NCBI GenBank assembly: GCA_001899635.1
Contig: MKVQ01000014.1
Coordinates: forward strand, 252,266 to 316,265
Origin: Myxococcales bacterium 68-20
Lineage (GTDB): Bacteria > Myxococcota_A > Polyangia > Polyangiales > Polyangiaceae
Direction of reading: 5' to 3'
DNA length: 64,000 bases
The notes beneath the pieces were generated by a model, which saw only the letters and a program-made list of their open reading frames with translations, was not told the origin of the DNA and ran no database searches. Below are positions 32,100 to 39,851 of the stretch, one piece after another; positions within the stretch are counted from its first letter, which is position 1; every line of letters begins with the position of its first letter. Position numbers and translations under genes: made by a program.

Positions 32100-33749
32100 T
32101 CAATCCTTGCGCATCACGACGCCGCGCGCGGTCTCGGCGAAGGCGAGGTCGGGCAGGTCCTGGATCGCCGCGTTGAGCTGCCAGTCGCCCGAGAAGAGAA
32201 TGACCGGGCGTCCGCGCACGTCGACGACGACCAGTCCCGGGCGCGCACGCGTGAGCGCCTGGAGATCGACCTCGCCGCCGTCCTTCCGCGAGATCCACCG
32301 CGCGTGCATCACGTTGATGCCCTCGTAGCGGACGTCGACCTCGTATTCCGTCTTGAGGCGGTGTTTCACGACCTCGAGCTGGAGCTGGCCGACCGCGCCG
32401 AGCACGATGTCGCCCGTCCGCGCGTCCGGCGGCCGATAGAGCTGGATGGTGCCTTCCTGCGCGAGCTGCTCGATGCCCTTCTGGAGCTGCTTCCTCCGGA
32501 GCGGATCGGCCATCACCATGCGGGAGAAGTGCTCGGGCGCGAAGCTCGGGATCTCCTCGAAGGTGAACTCGGGCCCGTCGGTCAGCGTGTCGCCGATCTC
32601 GAAGACGCCCGGGTCGTAGACGCCGAGGACGTCCCCCGCGAACGCCTCGTCGACGACGTTGCGGTCCTGGGCGACGAACTGAGTCGGGTTGGCGAGCCGG
32701 ATCTCGCGCTTCGTGCGGACGTGCCGGACCTTCATCCCGCGCTCGAAGCGCCCCGAGCAGACGCGCACGAACGCGACGCGATCGCGATGCGCGCGGTCCA
32801 TGTTCGACTGGATCTTGAAGACGAAGCCGGAGAAATGCGGATCGGTCGCCTCGAGCTCGCCGTTCGTCGTCACGCGCGGCGGCGGGGCGGGCATGAGGTT
32901 GCAGAACGTCTCGAGGAACGCCTCGAGACCGAAGTTGTTGATCGCGCTGCCGAAGAACATCGGCGAGACTTCGCCGCGCTCGAAGCGCTCCTTGTCGAAC
33001 GCGTCGCCGGCGGCCTCGAGCAGCTCCGCCTCGTCGCGGAGTTGCTTGTAGCCTTCGGCGCCGAGCTCCTCCTCGAGCATCGGGTCGTCGAGCCCGGTCG
33101 TCTTCACCGGCGGCTTCTCCGCGCCGGACGTCGCGCTCGACGAAGCGTCGTGCGCGTCGAACAGGTACACGCGGTGCTCGATGCGATGGTAGACGCCGCG
33201 GAACGTACCGCCGCGGAAGATCGGCCAGGTGATCGGGAACACGCCGATGCCGAGGACGCTCTCGACCTCGCCGATCAGCTCGAACGCGTCGCGGCCGGGA
33301 CGGTCCATCTTGTTCACGAACGTGAAGATGGGGATGCTCCGCTGCTTGCAGACGCGAAACAGCTTCTTCGTCTGAGCCTCGACGCCCTTCGCGCAGTCGA
33401 GGAGCATCACGGCGCCATCGACGGCGTGGAGCGTTCGGTAGGTGTCCTCGCTGAAGTCGGCGTGGCCCGGCGTATCGAGCAGGTTCATCTGCAGCCCGCG
33501 GTAGGGGAACTGCATGACGCTGGTCGAGATGGAGATGCCGCGCTCGCGCTCCATCTCCATCCAGTCGCTCACCGCGGCCGCACGGCCGCGCTTGGCCTTC
33601 ACCGCTCCGGCGAGCTGGATCACTCCGCCGTAGAGGAGGAGCTTCTCCGTCAGCGTGGTCTTGCCCGCGTCGGGATGGGCGATGATTGCAAAGGTCTTGC
33701 GGCGGTTCACTTCCTGAACGCGCCGAGCTGTTGCCGGATCGTGACTCAC
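32100..33749 (-). CDS. prfC: Peptide chain release factor 3
   Basis: The protein has 549 residues, close to the usual ~530. It has translation-GTPase motifs: G1 AHPDAGKTT (24-32), G2/G3 region RGISISTSVMQFPYRG and DTPGHADFSEDTYRTLHAVD (92 onward), and G4 NKMDRPGRD (146-154). MFFGSAINNFGLEAFLETFC and the RF3-specific C-terminal domain (GAVGQLQLEVVKHRLKTEYE) follow. RF3 recycles RF1/RF2 from the ribosome. A His/Asp/Ser-containing insertion (DAHDASSSATSGAEK) lies at about residue 201-220. The start overlaps the stop of the small zinc-ribbon-like gene upstream. Confidence 0.95.
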   Translation of the reverse strand: MSHDPATARRVQEVNRRKTFAIIAHPDAGKTTLTEKLLLYGGVIQLAGAVKAKRGRAAAVSDWMEMERERGISISTSVMQFPYRGLQMNLLDTPGHADFSEDTYRTLHAVDGAVMLLDCAKGVEAQTKKLFRVCKQRSIPIFTFVNKMDRPGRDAFELIGEVESVLGIGVFPITWPIFRGGTFRGVYHRIEHRVYLFDAHDASSSATSGAEKPPVKTTGLDDPMLEEELGAEGYKQLRDEAELLEAAGDAFDKERFERGEVSPMFFGSAINNFGLEAFLETFCNLMPAPPPRVTTNGELEATDPHFSGFVFKIQSNMDRAHRDRVAFVRVCSGRFERGMKVRHVRTKREIRLANPTQFVAQDRNVVDEAFAGDVLGVYDPGVFEIGDTLTDGPEFTFEEIPSFAPEHFSRMVMADPLRRKQLQKGIEQLAQEGTIQLYRPPDARTGDIVLGAVGQLQLEVVKHRLKTEYEVDVRYEGINVMHARWISRKDGGEVDLQALTRARPGLVVVDVRGRPVILFSGDWQLNAAIQDLPDLAFAETARGVVMRKD

Positions 33750-34060
33750 GTGTGCGAGCTCTCCTCGGACTGGGGCGCAGTCTCGGTGCCGCCGCCGCTC
33801 TCGCTCTCCTCGCGAGGCGTCTTCGTCACCTTTGGAGCGCCCCGCTTCTGACCGCTCTTGCGAGCGAGGATCTTCGGGTCACGGGTGGACCCGAGCGACT
33901 GGCGGCACATCTGGCAACGATAAACGACATGGTCGGGCTTCGGTGTGATCCCGAACATGCTGAGGAGGATCCAGCCCCAGAGGGTGTACTCCGGCTCCTC
34001 GGCCACGAGCTCGTGGCTCTTCGTATGGCCGCATCGGCAGGTGCGTTGCGGTCGCGCCAT
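33746..34060 (-). CDS. Small zinc-ribbon-like protein, function unknown
   Basis: The protein has 104 residues from ATG 34060. The first half carries CRCGHTKSHE and, after a hydrophobic stretch (WGWILLSMFGI), YRCQMCRQSL; the C-x-C / C-x-x-C set suggests a zinc site. The second half is a basic, then Ser/Glu-rich disordered tail. It overlaps prfC by four bases, so the two are made together. No family is recognised. Confidence 0.7.
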   Translation of the reverse strand: MARPQRTCRCGHTKSHELVAEEPEYTLWGWILLSMFGITPKPDHVVYRCQMCRQSLGSTRDPKILARKSGQKRGAPKVTKTPREESESGGGTETAPQSEESSHT

Positions 34061-34154
34061 GACGCCCTCATATAGTTGCACACGGCGTGCAGGGGAAGGG
34101 CTCCGCTTGCGATGGGCACGCACGATGCAGCTCGGCATCGACGAGAGTGCAGCC

Positions 34155-34361
34155 ATGACCGAGCACGTGCAGGACCGCGAAGCCCCTCGCCCGGAAGGCC
34201 CCGTCACCACGGCCGACGAGCACTGGCAGGGATATCCCGGGGAAGGGGAAGCGCAGAGCTATGTCGTCCCGGCCGGCGCCCGGTACGGAGCGCTGTTCGC
34301 CCTCCTCATCCTCGCGCTCATGATGGCAGCGATGGCTTTCATGACGATGCACGAGTGGTAA
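34155..34361 (+). CDS. Small single-pass membrane protein
   Basis: The protein has 68 residues from ATG 34155 (MTEHVQDREAP); ATG 34125 is also in frame. A short soluble N-terminus precedes one long hydrophobic helix (YGALFALLILALMMAAMAFM) and a TMHEW end. It resembles small accessory subunits of membrane complexes, but no partner gene is near and no family is certain. Confidence 0.6.
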   Translation: MTEHVQDREAPRPEGPVTTADEHWQGYPGEGEAQSYVVPAGARYGALFALLILALMMAAMAFMTMHEW

Positions 34362-34494
34362 CCGTCGCTCGCTCCAGGCGCTGGCCAGGCGCTGGAGAGG
34401 CAAAAGAAGCGACGACGGCTCGTTTTTCCAGGGGGATCGCGCAGCCCGCCGAGGGGGTAGGCATCGGCGCCCGAGGGCGATTATCCTTCGCCCC

Positions 34495-35304
34495 ATGAAG
34501 CGTGCCGCCGGAGCTCTGGTCCTTCTACTTCCGCTTCTTCTCGCCTGCGATGACCAGGACAAGAAGAAGGCGGAGCTCGTCGCGAAGACGGGTGCGAGCG
34601 CGTCGGCTGCCGTAGCGGCGAGCGCGGTGCCGACGATCGCCCCAGCGGCGTCTTCCGCCCCTGTCGCCGCGAAGCCGCCGAAGGACTGCGGGACCGGCTC
34701 GGACGTTGCCCTCGACGACCCCGATCTCGAGGCCGAGATCCGGCTCAAGCTCAAGAAGCCGAAGGAGACGAGCCCGGCGGCGCTCACGGCGAAGGATCTC
34801 GCGGCCGTCACCTCGCTCAACGTCACGAAGAAGGCGTCGCTCGACGAGCTCGATCCCTGCCTCTTCCCGAAGTTCGTCGGGCTCAAGTTCCTCTACCTGC
34901 CGAAGGGCTCCTACCGGGATCTGTCGCCGATCGCGAACCTCACCAAGCTCGAGGCGCTCCGCGCGTCGATCAGCGAGGTGGAGGATCTGAAGCCGCTCGA
35001 GAAGCTCGTCATGCTCGACCAGCTCGATCTCGGCCGCACGCACGTGCGTGACATCTCCGCCCTCTCGAACCTGGTGAACCTCACCGAGCTGGCGCTCGAC
35101 GACACGCAGGTCTCCGATCTCGCGCCGCTCGCGAAGCTCACGAAGCTCGAGGTGCTCTCGATCAAGAACACGCTCGTCCAGGACGTGAGCCCGCTCAAGG
35201 ATCTGAAGAAGCTGAAGACGCTCAACGTCGCCGGCACCGCGCTCACCAACCTCGACCAGCTCGAGCCGCTCCGCGCGCGCGGGCTCAAGATCCAGACGAA
35301 GTAG
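34495..35304 (+). CDS. Leucine-rich-repeat lipoprotein
   Basis: The protein has 269 residues. A lipoprotein signal (MKRAAGALVLLLPLLLAC) and Ala/Ser linker are followed by about six internalin-type leucine-rich repeats: LSPIANLTKLEALRASISEV, LKPLEKLVMLDQLDLGRTHV, ISALSNLVNLTELALDDTQV, LAPLAKLTKLEVLSIKNTLV, VSPLKDLKKLKTLNVAGTAL. The repeat of ~22 residues forms a curved binding surface, here anchored to the membrane and exposed outside the cytoplasm. It probably binds a protein partner; the target is unknown. Confidence 0.85.
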   Translation: MKRAAGALVLLLPLLLACDDQDKKKAELVAKTGASASAAVAASAVPTIAPAASSAPVAAKPPKDCGTGSDVALDDPDLEAEIRLKLKKPKETSPAALTAKDLAAVTSLNVTKKASLDELDPCLFPKFVGLKFLYLPKGSYRDLSPIANLTKLEALRASISEVEDLKPLEKLVMLDQLDLGRTHVRDISALSNLVNLTELALDDTQVSDLAPLAKLTKLEVLSIKNTLVQDVSPLKDLKKLKTLNVAGTALTNLDQLEPLRARGLKIQTK

Positions 35305-35331
35305 TCGGGACGCTCGAGCGAGGAGAATACG

Positions 35332-36882
35332 ATGCGCACGATCGTCGTCGGCGCGGGATCGGCGGGGGCGATCGTCGCAGCGAGGCTGTCCGAGGACGGA
35401 AGGCATGAGGTCGTCCTCGTCGAGGCGGGGCCCGACTATCCCGATGCCGCCGAGCGGATCGAGACGCTCCCGAGCGATCTCGCCAACGGCAAGCAGAACG
35501 CGATGCGGAGCCACGACTGGGGGCTCTCGTATCGCGCGACGGAGCATCGTCTCTTCAGCTTCCTCGACATGGCGTTCCCGCGCGGGCGCGTCGTCGGCGG
35601 CTCGTCGGCGGTCAACACCTGCATCGCGCTCCGCGGACAGCCCTTCGACTACGACGAGTGGGCGGGGCTCGGGCTCCCCGAGTGGTCGTGGGAGAGCTGT
35701 CTGCCCGCGTTCAAGCGGCTGGAGAGCGATCGCGATTTTCCGGGCAGCGAGTGGCACGGGGACGACGGGCCGATCCCGATCCGCCGCCATCCGCCCTCGG
35801 AGCTGGTGCGCTGGCAGGCGGCGTTCCTCGAGGCGTGCGCCGAGCTCGGCTTCCCGGCGTGCGACGATTCGAACGATCCGACGAAGACCGGTGCCGGACC
35901 GCACGCGATGAACAAGACGCCCGACGGGCATCGCGTCAGCGCCGCGCGCGCGTATCTCGACGCGCGTGTCCGTGCGCGGAAGAACCTCGCGATCGTCCCC
36001 AACACGCTCGTGCGGCGCGTGAAATGCACCTACGGCCGCGTCCAGGGAGTGGAGGTCGAGCGCTTCGGTGCCGTGAGCGAGCTCGCATGCGATCGCGTCG
36101 TGCTCGCGGGCGGAGCGATCGCGACGCCGGGGATCCTCCTCCGGAGCGGCATCGGTCCGGAGCGCGACGTCCTGCGGCTCGGAGTGAGCCTCGTCCGTGA
36201 CGTGCCCGGCGTCGGCGCGCGGCTGCTCGATCATCCTGGCCTCGCCGTCTTCTTCCTTCCCGTCGAGAAGGGACTCGCCTCGATCGACGACCCCCTCGTG
36301 CAGACCGTGTGTCGCTACACGTCCGAAGGGAGCGCGTGCCCCGACGACATGCAGCTCCAGCCCGGGTCGTTCATCCCGCTTCCGCATCTCCCGGTCGCCG
36401 GCGTGACGCTCGCGACCTGCCTCGGCAAGCCGCTCGGGCACGGGCGCCTCCGCTACGACTCCGCGCGCGCCGATGCGAGGCCGACGATCGAGACGGCCTT
36501 CCTCGTCCACGAGGAGGATCGCAGGCGCGCACGCGAGGCGCTCCGCTGGATCGGTCGGCTCTCGCAGACGAAGGCGCTCTCGGCCCTCGCGCGTCCCGTG
36601 TACCCATCGCGCAAGCCCTTCGGTCCGGACGGCGAGCTGAGGACCCCGCTCGAGCAGATCACGGGCTCGGGCTACCACCCGTGCGGTACGACCCCGATGG
36701 GCCCGGACGATGATCCGATGGCCGTGACCGACGGTCGCGGTCGCGTCCGCGGCGTCCGAGGGCTCTACGTCGCCGACGCCAGCCTCATGCCGACGATCCC
36801 GTCGTCGAACACCAACGTCCCCACGCTCATGATCGGCGAGAAGATGGGCGAGTGGCTGCGGGACGAGGCGTCCTTCGCGTGA
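35332..36882 (+). CDS. GMC-family FAD oxidoreductase
   Basis: The protein has 516 residues; GAGGAG precedes the ATG. It has the FAD dinucleotide fold VVGAGSAGAIVAARL (G7-x-G9-x-x-G12), the GMC signature 1 (RGRVVGGSSAVNTCIALRGQ) and signature 2 (GGAIATPGILLRSGIGP). The C-terminal catalytic part is GSGYHPCGTTPMG with the active-site His, and SSNTNVPTLMIGEKM with the Asn/His position. Members oxidise alcohols or sugars, like choline or glucose oxidase; the substrate here is unknown. No signal peptide is present. It is translationally coupled to an M15-type peptidase. Confidence 0.92.
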   Translation: MRTIVVGAGSAGAIVAARLSEDGRHEVVLVEAGPDYPDAAERIETLPSDLANGKQNAMRSHDWGLSYRATEHRLFSFLDMAFPRGRVVGGSSAVNTCIALRGQPFDYDEWAGLGLPEWSWESCLPAFKRLESDRDFPGSEWHGDDGPIPIRRHPPSELVRWQAAFLEACAELGFPACDDSNDPTKTGAGPHAMNKTPDGHRVSAARAYLDARVRARKNLAIVPNTLVRRVKCTYGRVQGVEVERFGAVSELACDRVVLAGGAIATPGILLRSGIGPERDVLRLGVSLVRDVPGVGARLLDHPGLAVFFLPVEKGLASIDDPLVQTVCRYTSEGSACPDDMQLQPGSFIPLPHLPVAGVTLATCLGKPLGHGRLRYDSARADARPTIETAFLVHEEDRRRAREALRWIGRLSQTKALSALARPVYPSRKPFGPDGELRTPLEQITGSGYHPCGTTPMGPDDDPMAVTDGRGRVRGVRGLYVADASLMPTIPSSNTNVPTLMIGEKMGEWLRDEASFA

Positions 36883-37811
36883 GCTCGCGAGCGAAGCGCA
36901 GCGCTTCCGTCCTGGCGCTGCTCTCGTCGCTCCTCCTCGCATGCCGGGGATCGGACACGCCGCGCGTGGGCTCATCGCGCTCCGATGATGCGATGCTCGC
37001 GGACGACTCCGGCGCACCCGGAGAGCGCGCAGACGGATCAGCGTCCGTAGACGCTCGCGGGGGAACGAGCAGCGATGCCAGTGCGTCGTCATCGACCGGC
37101 GCGGGAGCCGCTCCGCCAGCCGCCTTCGCTTGCCTCGCCGAGCATTATGCCGGACGGGCGATCGAGATCGGAGGCGCTGGCTGGTCACTCGAGTTGCCGG
37201 ACGGAACGCGCGTCCCGCACGACGACGGCCGCACGAAGACGGCCGCGGATCGGATTGCGTCACCGGACGTCGAGGACATCTTCGCGCTCGGCTATCCGAC
37301 CGGCCCCATCGTGCCGGTGACGGATCCGGAGCACGATCCCGGTCGCGTGCGTCTCGAGCCGCTCTTCCGCGCGACCTACGGCGCGAACGCGCATGAGGTG
37401 TCGGCGGCGCTCGTCCCGGTCAAGCTGGCCCGCAAGACGGTGCGCTTCCATCGACGTGCCGCGCCCGCGCTCGAGCGGGTGGCCGCGCGGATCGACGCGC
37501 TGCTCCAGGCGGATCCGACGCTGGACCGCTACTTCCGCGATCTCGGGGGGACCTTCGCGACCCGCACGATCGCCGGAACCGATCGCACGAGCGCCCACGC
37601 GTGGGGCATCGCGATCGACATCGACACGTCGCAGGCCGACTACTGGCGAAACGGGCCGAAGCGCGTCTGGCGCAACCGGATCCCGTCCGTGATCGTCGAC
37701 GCGTTCGAGGCAGAAGGCTTCGTGTGGGGGGGACGCTGGTTCCACCACGACACGATGCACTTCGAGTACCGGCCGGAGCTCTTCGACCCGCGCTGCCGGA
37801 GCGCGGGGTAA
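36879..37811 (+). CDS. M15-type (VanY-like) peptidase lipoprotein
   Basis: The protein has 310 residues from a GTG that overlaps the GMC stop (GTGA), with GAGG 10 bases upstream. A lipoprotein signal (SVLALLSSLLLAC) precedes a ~70-residue Ser/Ala/Asp linker. The catalytic domain shows the M15 zinc set: SAHAWGIAIDID (His and Asp ligands) and, after YWRNGPKRVWRNRIP, the EAEGFVWGGRWFHHDTMHFE segment with the general base and third ligand. It is probably a D-alanyl-D-alanine carboxypeptidase or L,D-endopeptidase acting on peptidoglycan. Why it is coupled to an oxidoreductase is unclear. Confidence 0.85.
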   Translation: MSSRAKRSASVLALLSSLLLACRGSDTPRVGSSRSDDAMLADDSGAPGERADGSASVDARGGTSSDASASSSTGAGAAPPAAFACLAEHYAGRAIEIGGAGWSLELPDGTRVPHDDGRTKTAADRIASPDVEDIFALGYPTGPIVPVTDPEHDPGRVRLEPLFRATYGANAHEVSAALVPVKLARKTVRFHRRAAPALERVAARIDALLQADPTLDRYFRDLGGTFATRTIAGTDRTSAHAWGIAIDIDTSQADYWRNGPKRVWRNRIPSVIVDAFEAEGFVWGGRWFHHDTMHFEYRPELFDPRCRSAG

Positions 37812-37813
37812 CA

Positions 37814-37843
37814 CGAGCGCAGCCCATCGATGGGCCGCGCTCG
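37814..37843. terminator. Long hairpin terminator
   Basis: A near-perfect palindrome: outer arms CGAGCGC (37814-37820) and GCGCTCG (37837-37843), inner arms GCCCAT and ATGGGC around a CG centre. It lies 3 bases after the peptidase stop, before a convergent gene. There is no T run. Confidence 0.7.
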
Positions 37844-37955
37844 CGTCGTGCAAAGGTGAGAGCGCGCAAGCGCTCGCCGGACCAGGCTCGCTCGTCGACC
37901 GCGCGAGCCCGACCCGGGGCAACGAACGCCGCGAGCGGCGCGCTCTACCCTCTGA

Positions 37956-38435
37956 TCAGTTGTCGGGGCAGGTGTTGAGGCAGGTCGCGAACTTCATGCA
38001 GTCGGTGCTCGCCTCGCACGCGGTCTGGAGATCCTTCTGGCAAGCGGTCTGCGCCTTGTCGTCGAAGCACTTGCTGCAGGCGGCGTCGGCGGCCTTCGGA
38101 GTCGCCGCGCAGACCGTGGCCTCGCACTCCGTCGCGCAGACGTCGGCCTTGCACACGCAGTCGAGGATCGCGTTGTCGTACACTTCGGCGCCGGCCGGCG
38201 TCTCCTCGGCGCAGCAGTTGCCGCACGCCTGGAACGTCGTCTCGTCGCTGCAGGCCGGCGGCGTGCTGTCGTCGTCGTCGTCGTCGGTCGTCTCCTTGGC
38301 GGCGTCCTTGCCGGCATCCTTGGTGGTTCCGGCGTCCTTCTCGGTGGTCGTCGGCTCCGAGGTCGTCGTGGTCGTCGTGCAGGCGATGGCGAGGAGCGCG
38401 AACGCGAACGCGGCGGCGATGCTTGCAGATTTCAT
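37956..38435 (-). CDS. Cys-rich lipoprotein, function unknown
   Basis: The protein has 159 residues from ATG 38435 (MKSASIAAAFAFALLAIAC). GGAGG lies 10 bases upstream. A Thr/Asp-rich linker with an Asp run (DDDDDD) is followed by a domain with about 14 cysteines (ACGNCCAEET, CVCKADVCATECEATVC, ACSKCFDDKAQTACQKD, CMKFATCLNTCPDN). Such disulfide-dense lipoproteins are common in myxobacterial outer membranes. The fold is unknown. Confidence 0.75.
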   Translation of the reverse strand: MKSASIAAAFAFALLAIACTTTTTTSEPTTTEKDAGTTKDAGKDAAKETTDDDDDDSTPPACSDETTFQACGNCCAEETPAGAEVYDNAILDCVCKADVCATECEATVCAATPKAADAACSKCFDDKAQTACQKDLQTACEASTDCMKFATCLNTCPDN

Positions 38436-38836
38436 GTGACTCAATCCTCCAAAGGCGGGGCACCTTGGTCGGAATCGGCGATGAACGCAAGCGCTCTCCC
38501 GGGCCTGTCGCCGTCTCTCTGACGTCTAGTTTGCCGGTCGATGAGACGAGGGAACTGGGCCGCCGAGGGGCGATGCGGGCTCGTACCGAACTCGCAAGTT
38601 CGCGACCTCGCTTGCTGGATCCGCGTGCCCGAGGTTTGAAGGCCGGCCTCGCGACACCTGCGCAAGGCCGGTGCTGGTACCTTCGCCGACCGGCCTTTGC
38701 CGTGAGATGCGAAGTCGGCTCTCATCGAAGAATGCCGTCGTGCCTGCGCTACGCGTCTCTGTCGGGCGGGGCGGCGCGCGTCCTCGTCGAGGTGCCGTGA
38801 CGGATCGGTCCTGCCACGCGCTCGCGCGCGCGGGGC
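38436..38836. other. Intergenic stretch with one hairpin
   Basis: These 401 bases have no convincing gene. The half near 38436 should hold the promoter of the Cys-rich lipoprotein gene. At 38664-38697, arms AAGGCCGGT and ACCGGCCTT pair over 9 bp with a 16-base loop; this may terminate the minus-strand gene that ends at 38837. Confidence 0.5.
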
Positions 38837-39820
38837 TCAGGGAAGGTTGAAGTCCGCGTAGATCGCTGCGTGGTCGCTGCCCGCGAGCCCCGCGCTGCCG
38901 TCACGGACGACCGTCGCGCTCTTCGCGACGTAGGCCTTCGCACGCGATGCCGTCGTGAAGATGTGGTCGATCGCGTGCTTCTGGCCACCGAACGTGTAGG
39001 TGCTCTGCGCCGCCTCGGGCAGGTCCTTCGCGACGCGCACGAGCGCATCGCCCTCTTCGAGCGCGTTGATGGTGTCGGAGCCCGGCGTGTCGTTGAGATC
39101 GCCTCCGAGGAGGACGACCGCGCCGGTGTTCTCCGTTGCAGCCGTCTGCATGATCTCGCGGGTGGCCTTCGCCTCGGCGAGGCGGCGTCCCGGATCGTCG
39201 TCGGCCTTGGAACGGAAGTGCGCCGCGTAGGTGATGATGCTGTTCGAGCCGAGCACGAGGTGGACCTCCGGGAGCTCGCGGGTGAACTGCGTCTTCGTAC
39301 CGTCCTCACGCGTGAGGGGCGTCTCCTTCCGGTAGGTCTTCACTTTCTCGAGCTTCCCGCGCGCGAGCACGGCGACGTTGACGCTACCGGGGACGCCGAT
39401 GTCGGCGAGGTGCGCGACGGGGTAGTCGAGGCCGGCGTCTTTGAGCTTGGCCTGCAGTGCGTCGAGGCAGCCCTGGTTCTCGACCTCGGCCAGCGTGATC
39501 ACGTCGGCCTCGAGGCGAGCGAGGCCCTGCGCGATCTGGGAGGTGCGCTCCTCGAAGGCGGCCTTGGTCACGACCTCTTCGAAGCCGCCCGCATCGCACT
39601 TGCCGGAGTCGCAGGTGCTGTCGAAGTAGCGTCGCACGTTGAGATGGCCGAGGCGGAGCACGCCGGGCCGTCGTGTCGTCGTCGGGTCGCCCCAGCCCTG
39701 GACCGTGGTCCCGCCGTCACGTTTGGTCGGGGTGTTGGGGACCGACGGAGTCGCCACCGTCTGGTCGTCGCAGGCCGTGGCAGCGAGGACGAGGAAGCCA
39801 AGCGCAAATACTGTCCGCAC
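38837..39820 (-). CDS. Endonuclease/exonuclease/phosphatase-family lipoprotein
   Basis: The protein has 327 residues. A lipoprotein signal (MRTVFALGFLVLAATAC) precedes an EEP domain: LRLGHLNVRRYFD, ADVITLAEVENQGCLDALQA (metal-binding Glu), YAAHFRSKADDDPGRRLAEA, VVLLGGDLNDTPGSDTINAL (Asp/Asn pair), HAIDHIFTT and a final GSDHAAIYADF (catalytic Asp-His). The enzyme hydrolyses phosphodiesters or phosphomonoesters outside the cytoplasm; it could be a nuclease, a sphingomyelinase or an inositol phosphatase-like enzyme. It is anchored by lipid. Confidence 0.87.
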   Translation of the reverse strand: MRTVFALGFLVLAATACDDQTVATPSVPNTPTKRDGGTTVQGWGDPTTTRRPGVLRLGHLNVRRYFDSTCDSGKCDAGGFEEVVTKAAFEERTSQIAQGLARLEADVITLAEVENQGCLDALQAKLKDAGLDYPVAHLADIGVPGSVNVAVLARGKLEKVKTYRKETPLTREDGTKTQFTRELPEVHLVLGSNSIITYAAHFRSKADDDPGRRLAEAKATREIMQTAATENTGAVVLLGGDLNDTPGSDTINALEEGDALVRVAKDLPEAAQSTYTFGGQKHAIDHIFTTASRAKAYVAKSATVVRDGSAGLAGSDHAAIYADFNLP

Positions 39821-39851
39821 GGTTCGAGATTAGAGCTTTTCGCGGGAGGCG

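Noticed and set aside
34525-37263. 912-residue minus-strand ORF
   Set aside because: Antisense to the leucine-rich-repeat lipoprotein, GMC oxidoreductase and peptidase genes, all of which have clear family motifs. Long antisense ORFs are expected at this base composition.
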